Shown: in pieces, positions 24,310-33,346 of the stretch | Position numbering within the stretch: position 1 is the first letter of the stretch | How the letters are laid out: each line of letters begins with the position of its first letter | Notes under the pieces: generated by a model | Database searches by the model: none | What the model was told of the DNA's origin: nothing | What the model saw: only the letters and a program-made list of their open reading frames with translations | Made by a program: the position numbers and the translations under genes | Source of the DNA: Micromonospora zamorensis | GTDB lineage: Bacteria > Actinomycetota > Actinomycetes > Mycobacteriales > Micromonosporaceae | NCBI RefSeq assembly: GCF_900090275.1 | Contig: NZ_LT607755.1 | Location: forward strand, 3,720,001 to 3,784,000 | Length of the DNA stretch: 64,000 nucleotides | Reading direction: 5' to 3'

Positions 24310-25545
24310 AGACTTACTGCCTTCTGGCGCTGGTGGGGCGCCAGCACGACCAGTCACCTCGGTTCGGCGATCGGTGGGATCGCCCTGCCGCTCACCGCGC
24401 TGAACGTGCTGCACGCCTCGGCCCTCGAAATGGGTCTGATCACGGCGGCCGGCTACCTCGCGTACCTGCTGATCAGCCTGCCGGCGGGGGTGATCGTGCA
24501 GCGCGTGCCGCTGCGCGGCACGCAGGTCGCCCTGGACCTGATCCGGGCCCTCGCCATCGCGTCCGTGCCCCTGGCCTGGTGGTTCGACGCCCTGACGGTG
24601 GTCCAACTGATCGTGGTCGCCCTGGTCGTGAGCTTCGCCAACGTGCTGTTCGACGTGGCGAACCAGACCTTCCTGCCGGAGATCGTGCCGGCCGCCCAGT
24701 TGCAGGCGCGCAACAGCCTCAACTCCGGCACCTATGCCGCCACCCAGCTCGGCGGGCCGTCCCTGGGCGGGCTCGCGGTGCAGCTGCTGGGCGCGGTGCC
24801 GACGCTGTTCGTGGACGCCGTCAGCTACCTGATCTCCGCCGTGCTGCTGCGCACCCTTCCGGCCCGGCGCCTGCTGCGCCCGGCCGAGCGGCCACCGATG
24901 GTCACGATGATCCGCGAGGGCTGGCACTTCGTGCTCCGACACCCGATCATCGGACCCTCCATGTGGGACGCCACCGCGACGAACTTCGTCTGCGGCGGGA
25001 TGCTCGCGCTCTTCCCGTACTACCTGGTACGCGAGCTGCACGCGTCGCCACTCATGGTCGGGCTGCTGCTCGCCGCCGACGGACTCGGCACGCTCGTCGG
25101 CGCCGCGCTGACAACCCGGTTCACCGACCGGGTCGGCACCGCACGCGGCCTGGTCATCGCGGCCGTCGTCGGGGTGGCCGGGGCGCTCGTCATTCCGCTG
25201 GGCAGCGGCACCGCCGCCTATCTCGCCTTCGCCGTCGGGAACCTCGTCTTCGCCGGCTCCTCGGTGGTGCTCAGCGTGACCACCCGCACCTACCGGATGC
25301 TCGCCAGCCCGCCGGACCTCCTGTCGCGGGTGATCGCCACGGTCAAGTTCGTCTCCTGGGGCGCAATCCCGCTCGGCAGCCTGCTTGCCGGCCTCCTGGC
25401 CGGGCCACTCGGCGCGCGTACCACCCTGTTGATCTTCGGTGCCCTCACCGTGCTGTCGCCCATCATCTACCTGTCGACCCCGATCCGCCGGATGCGCGAC
25501 CTGCCGCTCGACGCCGCCGCGGAACCCGTCGAAGCCCGGGTGTGA
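24307..25545 (+). CDS. MFS transporter (macrolide-efflux-like)
   Basis: A 412-residue transporter beginning MRLTAFWRWWGASTTSHLGS. It has about twelve hydrophobic segments; AIGGIALPLTAL, AAGYLAYLLISLPAGVIVQR and NVLFDVANQTFLPEIVPAAQ match the MefA/DHA3-like group of antibiotic exporters. The sentence ARNSLNSGTYAATQLGGPSL is also typical for these. A GTG twelve bases upstream is an alternative start. It is a single gene behind a strong terminator and its own promoter; the exported compound is unknown. Confidence 0.9.
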   Translation: MRLTAFWRWWGASTTSHLGSAIGGIALPLTALNVLHASALEMGLITAAGYLAYLLISLPAGVIVQRVPLRGTQVALDLIRALAIASVPLAWWFDALTVVQLIVVALVVSFANVLFDVANQTFLPEIVPAAQLQARNSLNSGTYAATQLGGPSLGGLAVQLLGAVPTLFVDAVSYLISAVLLRTLPARRLLRPAERPPMVTMIREGWHFVLRHPIIGPSMWDATATNFVCGGMLALFPYYLVRELHASPLMVGLLLAADGLGTLVGAALTTRFTDRVGTARGLVIAAVVGVAGALVIPLGSGTAAYLAFAVGNLVFAGSSVVLSVTTRTYRMLASPPDLLSRVIATVKFVSWGAIPLGSLLAGLLAGPLGARTTLLIFGALTVLSPIIYLSTPIRRMRDLPLDAAAEPVEARV

Positions 25546-25617
25546 ACCGCGCGACAGAGCGGCGGACCGGCGGGCACCGCCGCCGGCCTTCCACCCGACA
25601 AAATTGATCCCCTCGTT

Positions 25618-25645
25618 TGTCGATCGGCGATCAGGTTGACTCGTC
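25618..25645 (+). promoter_or_regulatory. Predicted ECF42 promoter (TGTCGA-N18-CGTC)
   Basis: TGTCGA at 25618-25623 and CGTC at 25642-25645 are separated by 18 bases, about 50 bases before the DGPF gene. The element matches the reported ECF42 motif and the one at 2227-2253 in position and wording, while the surrounding DNA differs. Confidence 0.7.
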
Positions 25646-25693
25646 GGTGAGGTAGGCGGGCCCGGCGGGGCTCCACACGATGGGATGCGCGAC

Positions 25694-26050
25694 ATGGCGA
25701 AGTACCTGATCCTCATCCACGGCGACGAACGGCAGTGGGCCGCGATGTCACAACAGGAGTTGCAGAAGCGCGACGAGGCCCACCGCGCCTTCTGCGCCGC
25801 AGCCGGTCCGGCCGTCCTCGACGGCCAGCAGTTGGAGCCGGCTGCCGTCGCGACCACACTGCGCACCGACCCGCACGGACGGCTGGCCATCACGGACGGG
25901 CCGTTTTTGGAGACCAAGGAGGCGGTGGGCGGCTACTACCTGATCGAAGCCCCCGACCTCGACGAGGTGATCAGCCTGGCCTCGCGGCTGTACGAGGTCT
26001 CCGCCGGGCACAGCGGGGTGGAGATCCGTCCGGTGGTCGATCACGGATGA
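25694..26050 (+). CDS. YCII/DGPF-domain protein (second set)
   Basis: A 118-residue YCII-fold protein, MAKYLILIHGDERQWAAMSQ, with the DGPF motif intact in AITDGPFLETKEAVGGYYLI (about residues 59-78). I use the ATG at 25694, which gives the family start; another ATG nine bases upstream is equally possible. It is shorter and quite different from the DGPF protein at 2304, so the two sets are not a recent duplication. Its stop overlaps the sigma factor ATG by four bases. Confidence 0.92.
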   Translation: MAKYLILIHGDERQWAAMSQQELQKRDEAHRAFCAAAGPAVLDGQQLEPAAVATTLRTDPHGRLAITDGPFLETKEAVGGYYLIEAPDLDEVISLASRLYEVSAGHSGVEIRPVVDHG

Positions 26051-27312
26051 GCGCCGAGGTGGTCGCGGCGGTCGCGCAGGCGCACCGCCGCGACTGGACC
26101 CAGTTGCTGGCCGCGACGGCACGCCTGACCCGGGACCTCGATCTCGCGGAGGAGTGCACCCAGGACGCCTACGCCCAGGCGCTGCGGGTCTGGCCGCAGA
26201 TCGGCATCCCCGATCGTCCCGGTGCGTGGCTGACAACCACCGCCCGCAACCGGGCGCTGGATGTGCTGCGCCGCGAGTCGGCGTTGCGTCGGGCTCTACC
26301 GCAGCTGGTGACCGACCAGTCGGTGTCCGGCCCCGAGGACGGCCTCGATGACGACCGGCTCCGACTCGTCTTCACCTGCTGTCATCCGGCCCTGTCCCGC
26401 GACGCCCAGGTCGCGCTGACGCTGCGGCTGGTGTGCGGGCTGTCCACGGCGGAAGTGGCCCGCGCGTTCCTGGTGCCGGAACCCACAATGGCCGCACGGA
26501 TCACCCGGGCCAAGAAGAAGATCACCACTGCCCGTATCCCGTACCGTGTGCCGTCGCCCGACCACCTCGCCGGGCGGGTCAGCGCCGTCCTCGAAGTCGT
26601 CCATCTGATCTTCACCACCGGCCACACGGCGCCGAGCGGCGGGCACCTTGTCCGCCGTGACCTGGTCGACAGCGCGATCAATCTCGCTCGCATGCTGCAC
26701 CTGCTCATGCCGACCGACACGGAGATCAGCGGCCTGCTCGCGCTGCTGCTGCTCAACCATGCGCGTGACGAGAGTCGCCTGTCGGCCACCGGTCGGCTGC
26801 AACTGCTCTCGGAGCAGGACCGCGGGCGTTGGGACGCCCGGCTCATCAGCGAGGGGGTCGCCCTGGTGACCGTCGCCCTGTGTCGCAGGCCGCCGACACG
26901 GTACGCAGTCGAGGCCGCGATCGCCGCCGTGCACGCCGAGGCGCCGACCTGGCAGGACACCGACTGGGCGGAGATCGTCGGGCTGTACGACGTCCTGCTC
27001 CAGCTCTGGCCCTCGCCGGTGGTCGAGCTCAACCGTGCCGTGGCCGTGGGTCTGCGCGACGGCCCGCAGGCCGGTCTCGACGCACTGACGCCACTGCTCG
27101 CCGAACCGGTCCTGGCCACCTACGGCTACCTCAGCGCCGCCCGTGGTGACTTCCTGCGCCAACTCAACCGCTGGGTGCCGGCGGCGGACGCCTACCAGGA
27201 GGCCCTGGCCCACACCGACAACAAGGTCGAACGCGCCTTCCTCAGCGAACGGCTCGGCGACGTCCAGCGCCAGGCATCGGCGACGATCACCTTCGAGGAG
27301 GCGTACCGGTGA
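26047..27312 (+). CDS. ECF42-group sigma factor (second set)
   Basis: A 421-residue ECF42 protein. Sigma-2 includes TRDLDLAEECTQDAYAQALR and TTTARNRALDVLRRESALRR; sigma-4 includes CGLSTAEVARAFLVPEPTMA. The C-terminal extension has RYAVEAAIAAVHAEAPTWQD and PSPVVELNRAVAVGLRDGPQ, matching the first set's equivalent blocks. It lies between the DGPF gene and an SRPBCC gene, with four-base overlaps on both sides. The adjacent TGTCGA/CGTC promoter indicates autoregulation. No anti-sigma factor is encoded. Confidence 0.93.
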   Translation: MSAEVVAAVAQAHRRDWTQLLAATARLTRDLDLAEECTQDAYAQALRVWPQIGIPDRPGAWLTTTARNRALDVLRRESALRRALPQLVTDQSVSGPEDGLDDDRLRLVFTCCHPALSRDAQVALTLRLVCGLSTAEVARAFLVPEPTMAARITRAKKKITTARIPYRVPSPDHLAGRVSAVLEVVHLIFTTGHTAPSGGHLVRRDLVDSAINLARMLHLLMPTDTEISGLLALLLLNHARDESRLSATGRLQLLSEQDRGRWDARLISEGVALVTVALCRRPPTRYAVEAAIAAVHAEAPTWQDTDWAEIVGLYDVLLQLWPSPVVELNRAVAVGLRDGPQAGLDALTPLLAEPVLATYGYLSAARGDFLRQLNRWVPAADAYQEALAHTDNKVERAFLSERLGDVQRQASATITFEEAYR

Positions 27313-27815
27313 CAGGTGGTCGGACAGAGCCCGTCGCGGTGTCCCGGCGGATCGCCGCGCCAGCGGCCGACATCTTCCGGATCCTCGCGGATCCTCGGCG
27401 ACACACCGATCTCGACGGCTCCGGGATGCTGCGGGGTGCCGTATCGGACGCGGTGGTCGCCGCCGTCGGCGACGTCTTCGTGATGAGGATGCACTACTCG
27501 CGGTATGGCGACTACGAGATGAACAACCACGTCGTCGAGTACGAGGTGAACCGGCGCATCGGCTGGACACCGGAGCCGGGCCGAGGCCACCCGGACACCG
27601 CACCCGGCGCCACTGCTCGCACGCGATGGGGACACCGGTGGACCTACGAGCTGACGCTCGACGGCCCGGACGCGACGATCGTGACCGAAATCTATGACTG
27701 CTCCCAGCTGCCGGCCGACGAGCAGGCGGCGATGGACGGCGGGCACGGCTGGATCAGGAGCATGACCGAGACGCTGGAACGGCTGGAGGCGCTCTGCGCC
27801 AACCCGCCCGACTGA
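27309..27815 (+). CDS. SRPBCC-family protein coupled to the second ECF42 operon
   Basis: A 168-residue START/SRPBCC-fold protein: VSRRIAAPAADIFRILADPR is the classic opening, followed by VGDVFVMRMHYSRYGDYEMN and WTYELTLDGPDATIVTEIYD. Such proteins bind small hydrophobic ligands in a helix-grip pocket. The GTG start overlaps the sigma factor stop by four bases, placing it under the same promoter; the first ECF42 set lacks this gene. It may therefore show what the second set responds to or handles, a small organic molecule. No signal peptide. Confidence 0.87.
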   Translation: MTGGRTEPVAVSRRIAAPAADIFRILADPRRHTDLDGSGMLRGAVSDAVVAAVGDVFVMRMHYSRYGDYEMNNHVVEYEVNRRIGWTPEPGRGHPDTAPGATARTRWGHRWTYELTLDGPDATIVTEIYDCSQLPADEQAAMDGGHGWIRSMTETLERLEALCANPPD

Positions 27816-27828
27816 GCCAGCGGCCCTT

Positions 27829-28044
27829 CTACGAAGCCGCGAAGGCCAACCCTTGCTCGGCCAGCGCGGCGGCCAGGATGTCGACCGCCTTCGGGCCCAC
27901 CCCGTGCATGGCCAGCAGATCGCGGCGGCTGTAGGTGGCCACCTGGGCGAGCGTGGTGATGCCGGCTTCGAGCAGGGCACTGGTCGCTGGTCGCCCGATC
28001 GGCGGCAGGTCACCGATCTGCGCGGGCACGTTTCGGGTACTCAC
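27829..28044 (-). CDS. Small helix-hairpin-helix (pol-X/RuvA-like) protein
   Basis: A 71-residue protein with two helix-hairpin-helix units: DLPPIGRPATSALLEAGITT and LLAMHGVGPKAVDILAAALA. This is the non-specific DNA-backbone binding motif found in DNA repair proteins, but the rest of such an enzyme is missing, so it acts, if at all, as a stand-alone binding protein. The GTG at 28044 gives the typical length of these small HHH proteins. It is convergent with the SRPBCC gene, 13 bases away. Confidence 0.8.
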   Translation of the reverse strand: MSTRNVPAQIGDLPPIGRPATSALLEAGITTLAQVATYSRRDLLAMHGVGPKAVDILAAALAEQGLAFAAS

Positions 28045-28084
28045 GGAATCACGATAGTCCGCCCCCAGCCACCGGGGCCTCGGG

Positions 28085-28483
28085 TCACGAACCGTCCGGA
28101 GGGTTGGCCGGCTGCTGTCCCGGCCAGAACGGCCACTCCTCGAACGACCGGCAACGTCCGTCCTCGGCGAACCGCATGACCCACAGGTCGCGGTACTCCT
28201 GCTCGACCGGGTCGCCATAGCGGACCTCGTGGCGCGACACGGCGGTGTCACCGTCGACCGCGACGATCTCGCTGGTCATCCGGAACACCTCGTCGGGGCC
28301 CTTGCGCTGTTTCTCCCACATCTGGGCGATGGCCGGCAGACCGACGACAGGTGTCCAGTAGGGCCCCTGCTGGTAGCTCGCATCCTCGGTGAAGAGAGTT
28401 ACCAGGGCGTCCGTGCCGGGCGTCCGCCACAGCCGCTCGTACGCGGTGAGCCATTCGTTGACGTGCGTCCTGTCCATGGACAT
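28085..28483 (-). CDS. NTF2-like (SnoaL-type) protein
   Basis: A 132-residue cone-fold protein: VNEWLTAYERLWRTPGTDAL, VTLFTEDASYQQGPY, AIAQMWEKQRKGPDEVFRMT and SRHEVRYGDPVEQEYRDLWV are SnoaL/NTF2 blocks, and it ends at RSFEEWPFWPGQQPANPPDG, a usual ending of this subgroup. Members are annotated as polyketide-cyclase-like or unknown. It lies 40 bases downstream of the DNA-binding HHH gene's start on the same strand, so the two could share a transcript. No catalytic claim can be made. Confidence 0.83.
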   Translation of the reverse strand: MSMDRTHVNEWLTAYERLWRTPGTDALVTLFTEDASYQQGPYWTPVVGLPAIAQMWEKQRKGPDEVFRMTSEIVAVDGDTAVSRHEVRYGDPVEQEYRDLWVMRFAEDGRCRSFEEWPFWPGQQPANPPDGS

Positions 28484-28592
28484 CACTGTGCCATTCGACG
28501 GGCCACGCGCGGCAGGAACCGACCAGCCGCAGGTCATCACCGGTCCACTGCGTCGTAAGGTGCATCTCACACCCGAAGAGCTGGAGGCTGCG

Positions 28593-29276
28593 GTGACCGC
28601 GACGACGCCGACCGACACGGTGCTGGCCGAGGTGATGGCCGAACTGGCCGCGCTGGAGGACCACCGGACACGCGAGGTGAACGCGAAACACGGTGACGAC
28701 CACGGTGTGCACCTCGGCAAGCTTCGTGCTGTCGCCAAGCGGCTGAAGACGCAGCAGGAACTCGCCCGCCAGCTCTGGAGGACCGGCGACACCGCGGCGA
28801 GACTGCTGTCGCTCCTGATCTGCCGTCCCAGGGCGTTCGAGCGTGCCGAGCTGGACGTCATGCTGCGCGAGGCACGCGCGCCCAAGGTGCACGACTGGCT
28901 CGTGAACTACGTGGTGAAGAAGAGCCCGCACGCCGAGGAGCTGCGCCTGGCCTGGTGTGCCGACCCGGACCCGGTGGTAGCGAGCGCCGGCTGGGCGCTG
29001 ACCACCGAGCGCGTGACGAAGAAGCCCGAGAGCCTCGACCTGCCGGGGCTGCTCGACGTCATCGAGAGCGAGATGAAGGACGCGCCGGATCGCCTCCAGT
29101 GGGCGATGAACCACTGCCTGGCCCAGATCGGGATCGAGCACGCCGCGCACCGCGCTCGCGCGATCGACATCGGCGAACGTCTGGCGGTGCTCAAGGACTA
29201 CCCGACATCCCCGGGCTGCACGTCTCCGTACGCGCCCACCTGGATCAACGAGATGGTGCGCCGCGCGCACACCTGA
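28593..29276 (+). CDS. DNA alkylation repair (ALK)-family HEAT-like protein
   Basis: A 227-residue superhelical repeat protein related to AlkD. Recognisable blocks are HGVHLGKLRAVAKRLKTQQE, LWRTGDTAARLLSLLICRPR, KVHDWLVNYVVKKSPHAEEL and DRLQWAMNHCLAQIGIEHAA. AlkD-type enzymes excise bulky or cationic N3/N7 alkyl purines; activity of this branch is not established. I start it at the GTG 28593, which follows GGAGG with five bases spacing and matches family length; a longer frame from 28476 would overlap the divergent gene. Confidence 0.85.
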   Translation: MTATTPTDTVLAEVMAELAALEDHRTREVNAKHGDDHGVHLGKLRAVAKRLKTQQELARQLWRTGDTAARLLSLLICRPRAFERAELDVMLREARAPKVHDWLVNYVVKKSPHAEELRLAWCADPDPVVASAGWALTTERVTKKPESLDLPGLLDVIESEMKDAPDRLQWAMNHCLAQIGIEHAAHRARAIDIGERLAVLKDYPTSPGCTSPYAPTWINEMVRRAHT

Positions 29277-29434
29277 CCAGTGCGCCGATCGAGCGCATGG
29301 TGGTGGCGGCGCGGGGAGGGCCCGGACCTCCCCGCGCCGTAGCTGTGCCAGGCCACCCCCGGGGTACTGCGCCCGCAGAGCGGCCACCTCGACGAGCAGC
29401 GTCCGACCCGACGACAGTTAGCGATGGCAACCTG

Positions 29435-30373
29435 ATGCACAGCCCGACCGACGTCGAACTGACCCCACTCCTGCACCAGTGGACGGGTGGCGAGGCTCCC
29501 CGACTGCTGGGGCGGGGAATGGAGGGTGCCGTCTACGAGATCGGCCAGGAGCGGATCGCCAAGGTGTGGTTCGACGGGTCGGAGGCCGCCTTGCAGCGGG
29601 TTCGGGTGTTCTACGACGCGCTGGCCGGGAAACCTCTGCGGATCGCGGTCCCACGGATCCACGAGGTCCACCTGATCGAGGGTCGCTGCGTCACCGTCGA
29701 GCAACGGCTGGCCGGCAGAACCATGACCGAAGCGCGGAAAGAGGGTCGCCTCACCCTCGACGACGCCAGGTCGGCGTTCGTCGACGTGTTGGCCCAACTG
29801 GGGGCAAGCGGGCCCCTGCCCGAGGCGCGGAAGCTGTCGGTCCTGGACGAGACGATGCCGCTCTACGAGGCGGACGACGCTTTCCCTGACGCCCTTTACG
29901 CACTGGCCACGCGTCGCGTCGCCCGATTCCGACAGGTCCTCGACTCGGCGGTCGAGGACCTCGACAGGAAGCTGGACGCGTTGCAGGACCGGCTGCGGGA
30001 CGTCGACAGCGGACGACGCTCGGTCGTCCACGGCGACATGATCCCCGGCAACATCCTCGTGAACGACGCCGGCGGCCCTGCCGCCGTACTCGACTGGGGC
30101 TTCCTCACGACCGAGGGTGACCCGGTGTTCGACGCCTCCGTCGCGGCCTCGATCTTCGACATGTACGGCGAGCATGCCCTGGACACCGAACGTGGCCTCT
30201 ACGCGCAGATCGAGGAGCGCCTGGGCTACCAGCGGCAGGCGCTTCTCGTCTACCGCGCGGCCTACTCGCTGATCACCGCGAACGCCTACGACGCCGAGGG
30301 CGGGGACGGTCACTTCGCGTGGTGTGTCGCGGCCCTGAACCGGCCCGACGTCGTCCGGGCGCTCCTGGGCTGA
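29435..30373 (+). CDS. Aminoglycoside phosphotransferase (APH)-family kinase
   Basis: A 312-residue kinase-like protein. RLLGRGMEGAVYEIGQERIA and KVWFDGSEAALQRVRVFYDA form the nucleotide-binding N-lobe with its lysine; VVHGDMIPGNILV carries the catalytic aspartate and asparagine, and AAVLDWGFLTTEGDPVFDAS the metal-binding aspartate. It phosphorylates a small alcohol or sugar; drug resistance is only one of many APH roles, and nothing nearby points to it. No ribosome site precedes the ATG at 29435. The 158 bases upstream hold no feature I can recognise. Confidence 0.85.
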   Translation: MHSPTDVELTPLLHQWTGGEAPRLLGRGMEGAVYEIGQERIAKVWFDGSEAALQRVRVFYDALAGKPLRIAVPRIHEVHLIEGRCVTVEQRLAGRTMTEARKEGRLTLDDARSAFVDVLAQLGASGPLPEARKLSVLDETMPLYEADDAFPDALYALATRRVARFRQVLDSAVEDLDRKLDALQDRLRDVDSGRRSVVHGDMIPGNILVNDAGGPAAVLDWGFLTTEGDPVFDASVAASIFDMYGEHALDTERGLYAQIEERLGYQRQALLVYRAAYSLITANAYDAEGGDGHFAWCVAALNRPDVVRALLG

Positions 30374-30472
30374 GCACAGGCTTTCGATGCGATGCCGCCC
30401 GCACACTTACCGGGTGCTGATCTCGCAAACGTCGCCCCCACTATGGCGTGGACCTGAGGAAGACTGGCGGTC

Positions 30473-31063
30473 ATGGCTGACTTGAGCGATGCGAAAGCTG
30501 CGCTGCACCTCTACCTGAAGGAAAATCGCGACGACCTGATCTGGAAGCTCGACGGGCTGAGCGAACGCGATGCGAGAATGCCCCGCACCGCGACCGGCAC
30601 CAACCTGCTGGGCATCATCAAGCACTGCCTCAATGTCGAAGCCGGCTACTTCGGGCCCACCTTCGGGCGCGAGTTCCCGACGCCGGAGGAACTCGTCCCC
30701 ATGCAGGCGTTCGACGAGGACCCACAGGCAGACTGGTACGCGAGCGAGGACGAGACGAAGGACGGCCTGATCGATCTGTATCGCCGGGTCGGGGTGTTCG
30801 CCGACCAGACGATCGACCAGCTGCCGCTCGACGCGCCGGGGCAGGTGCCGTGGTGGCGCCCAGGCCGGCAGGACGTGACGCTGCAGCGGATCATCATCCA
30901 CGTGACCTGCGACCTCGCCCGTCACGCAGGGCATGCCGACATCATCCGCGAGCAGCACGACTCGGCGATCGGCCTGCGGCAGGACAACACCAACATCCCG
31001 GACGACTACGACTGGTCGGCGTACGTCGCCAAGCTGACGAAGCTCGCGGACCGTTTCGCCTAG
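30473..31063 (+). CDS. DinB-like protein (DUF664)
   Basis: A 196-residue four-helix protein: YLKENRDDLIWKLDGLSERD, TNLLGIIKHCLNVEAGYFGP and IIIHVTCDLARHAGHADIIR. The histidines in GIIKHCLN and LARHAGHAD fit the DinB metal-binding triad. Relatives act as thiol (mycothiol or bacillithiol) transferases or are stress-induced with unknown targets; in an actinomycete mycothiol would be the natural cosubstrate. The gene is monocistronic and closed by a strong terminator. Confidence 0.88.
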   Translation: MADLSDAKAALHLYLKENRDDLIWKLDGLSERDARMPRTATGTNLLGIIKHCLNVEAGYFGPTFGREFPTPEELVPMQAFDEDPQADWYASEDETKDGLIDLYRRVGVFADQTIDQLPLDAPGQVPWWRPGRQDVTLQRIIIHVTCDLARHAGHADIIREQHDSAIGLRQDNTNIPDDYDWSAYVAKLTKLADRFA

Positions 31064-31074
31064 GGCACCCACGA

Positions 31075-31112
31075 ACGCGCCGCCCGCCGCGGATCTGCGG
31101 CGGGCGGCGCGT
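31075..31112. terminator. Bidirectional hairpin terminator
   Basis: A perfect 16-bp GC stem (31075-31090 with 31097-31112) with the loop GGATCT sits between the convergent DinB-like gene and the secreted hydrolase gene. Confidence 0.85.
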
Positions 31113-31150
31113 GACGTCAGAGGTTCGCGCCCCGGGGGTGGCAGAGCGGG

Positions 31151-33190
31151 TCACGGGCAGGGCGTCCGCGCGCAGACGTCGATGACCTTGCCGGTGAGCA
31201 GGAAGGCGGCCTTCTGTCTCTGGGCTCCGGCCTGGGCCCGTGGGAACTCGTGCGGGTCCTCCCCGTACTCCGGCCCGGCCGGGGCGAGGTTCGTCGGCGG
31301 TGGCGCGTACGCCGCGCCGCTGTTCCAGACCACGAGCGCCGAGCCGGTGTACGGGTAGCGGCGGATCGGCGCGATGCCCCAGTACGGACGCACGTCCGAT
31401 GACCAACCGTCGGCGAGCGCGGGGGTGTGCAGGCGAGCCCCGATGGTGCGCGCCTGGACCTCCGCCGCGGCGGGCGAGACCTGCTGGTCACCGAAGGCCA
31501 CGTGCATCAGGACCTGGTGCGGTGGGGTGCCGGGCAATGGCCGGTCGGTCATGTGCTGTGCGTACCCGTTGGCCTCGGACCGGTCCCACAACATCTGCAG
31601 CAGCGCGAGGATCAGCTGTTGGTCGACCTTGTCCGGGTAGTAGCCGTCCATGACCGACTGGAACGGCGCGAAGTCCACGCTGCGTTGCAGCAGCGTGGAG
31701 TAGTTCATCGCCGGTACGCCGAGCACCGAGCGGGTCCAGTCCTGGGCGATGGCGGTGAGGGCGCCACCGTTGATGCCACCCTGGCTGTTGCCGTCGTAGT
31801 GCAGCCCGCCGGCCAGGTTGATCAGCGGTCGTGCGGTCGCGTCCCGGAACGCCGGGTGGGCGGCGAACCCGCCCGGGTGGATCATCGCGCGGCCCAGGAA
31901 CAGGAAGTTCAGGAAGCTCTGCTGCAACCGGTCCGCCACGGCGGGAAAGGCGCTGAGGTCGGTGAATGCACCGGCCACGTAGGGGACGTCACCGGCGGCC
32001 ATGCCGATCCAACTGGTCGCGCAGAAGGTGAAGTTGTGGGTGTTCGACATCGTCCTGACGTTGCCGGCGTTGATCTCGGTCGGCTTGCCGAGCAGGCCAT
32101 GGCCGTAGAGCGACAGGTGTGCCGGCTTCGCGGCGGAGGCGCTGCGCGGGATGTTGCAGACGAAGTCCGCCGCGATCGTCGCGTCGGACGGCGTGGGCAG
32201 GGCGTTCGGCGTCTGCGGCGTCCCGGTGCCGCCAGCGGGCCCGTAGTGCAGCCGGGAGCCCGGCCCGCCGTCGCCGGTCAGATAGGACGGTACGCCGATG
32301 GTGCCGGTCACCTGCCGGGCGATCAGCGGCTCCTGCTCCGGTGGGTAGTCGGTCACCTGGGTGACGGTGAACGACGGTGCGGCTCGACGGAGGCTGGCGA
32401 ACGCGCTGTCGCGGACCGCCAGCATCCGCCCGGTCAGACCCTGCCGGCTGGCCACCGTGAAGTCCCAGGCCAGGTAGAGGCTGTGCCGCTTGACCCCGGT
32501 GCGGGTCAGGTCGGCGAGAATCCGTTTCATCTGCGGCGCACGGCTGTCGCGATGGCTGAGGCCGGCACCGGTCACGTACGCCCTGAACGCCTTCGGAGCC
32601 GGGATCGACGCCCCGTTGCCGTCGCGCATGCCGCGCAGGCCGACGACGTAGCGGGTGCCCTCGGTCAGCGCCACCGCAGGTCGAATGATCAGCACCTGCC
32701 GGTCGGGCTCGCCGGTCGCGTGCGCGTCCAGCTCGGCCCAGTACGGCGTGCGCTCACCGGTCCGCGCGTTGATCAGCACGATCGGTGCGTCCGGCGCCAG
32801 CGAGCGGCCGATGTCGGTGACCGGCGCGATCCCGGTCGTCGTGGCGTCGAGGCCGGGCACTCGCACCAGGATCGGCGAGCCCGGGCTGAACCCGTCCTGC
32901 CGGTTCCATTCCGTCGGGTCGATCGGGGTTCCCTGCACGTTGGCGGGCATCGCGGCGGTCGCGAGCCGCACCCGCTTACCGGTGGGGCTGGTCCGGTCCG
33001 GCACGGTGAAGTAGTCGTTCGGGAAGGGCAGCAGGCAGGCCGTCGGGTCGATCGGGTCGCAGGCCTGCTGCCCGGTCGGTGCAGGAGTGGCGGGCGGTGC
33101 CGCGGCGGCCGACGCCCCGAACAGGACGGTGGCCGCGGTCACCAGCACGGACACGGCGAGACGGAGCCCTTTGATTGTGGTCACACGCAT
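31151..33190 (-). CDS. Large secreted alpha/beta-hydrolase-like protein
   Basis: A 679-residue exported protein. The Sec signal is TIKGLRLAVSVLVTAATVLF with cleavage near AAA-APP. The N-terminal ~200 residues (CDPIDPTACLLPFPNDYFTV, PIDPTEWNRQDGFSPGSPIL, ALTEGTRYVVGLRGMRDGNG) resemble a bacterial Ig-like fold. The central part has LSLYGHGLLG and the nucleophile elbow LHYDGNSQGGINGGALTAIA, and a late HVAFGDQQVSP acidic segment. It is probably an extracellular esterase or lipase-like enzyme, but I know of no characterised member. AGGAG is present just before the ATG. Confidence 0.72.
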   Translation of the reverse strand: MRVTTIKGLRLAVSVLVTAATVLFGASAAAAPPATPAPTGQQACDPIDPTACLLPFPNDYFTVPDRTSPTGKRVRLATAAMPANVQGTPIDPTEWNRQDGFSPGSPILVRVPGLDATTTGIAPVTDIGRSLAPDAPIVLINARTGERTPYWAELDAHATGEPDRQVLIIRPAVALTEGTRYVVGLRGMRDGNGASIPAPKAFRAYVTGAGLSHRDSRAPQMKRILADLTRTGVKRHSLYLAWDFTVASRQGLTGRMLAVRDSAFASLRRAAPSFTVTQVTDYPPEQEPLIARQVTGTIGVPSYLTGDGGPGSRLHYGPAGGTGTPQTPNALPTPSDATIAADFVCNIPRSASAAKPAHLSLYGHGLLGKPTEINAGNVRTMSNTHNFTFCATSWIGMAAGDVPYVAGAFTDLSAFPAVADRLQQSFLNFLFLGRAMIHPGGFAAHPAFRDATARPLINLAGGLHYDGNSQGGINGGALTAIAQDWTRSVLGVPAMNYSTLLQRSVDFAPFQSVMDGYYPDKVDQQLILALLQMLWDRSEANGYAQHMTDRPLPGTPPHQVLMHVAFGDQQVSPAAAEVQARTIGARLHTPALADGWSSDVRPYWGIAPIRRYPYTGSALVVWNSGAAYAPPPTNLAPAGPEYGEDPHEFPRAQAGAQRQKAAFLLTGKVIDVCARTPCP

Positions 33191-33346
33191 CTCCTTCGAC
33201 GCAGGTGATGTTCTTCCTACGCTCGTGAAGGAATCTCAGCAACCAGCACGACGCCCGTGGATGACCAGGCCCCCTGAAGGAGCAGTGCGACCGCGCCGAG
33301 GGCTCCGTCTGTCGTTGGCCGGGGGCTGACAGGCTAGTTTGCTCGG

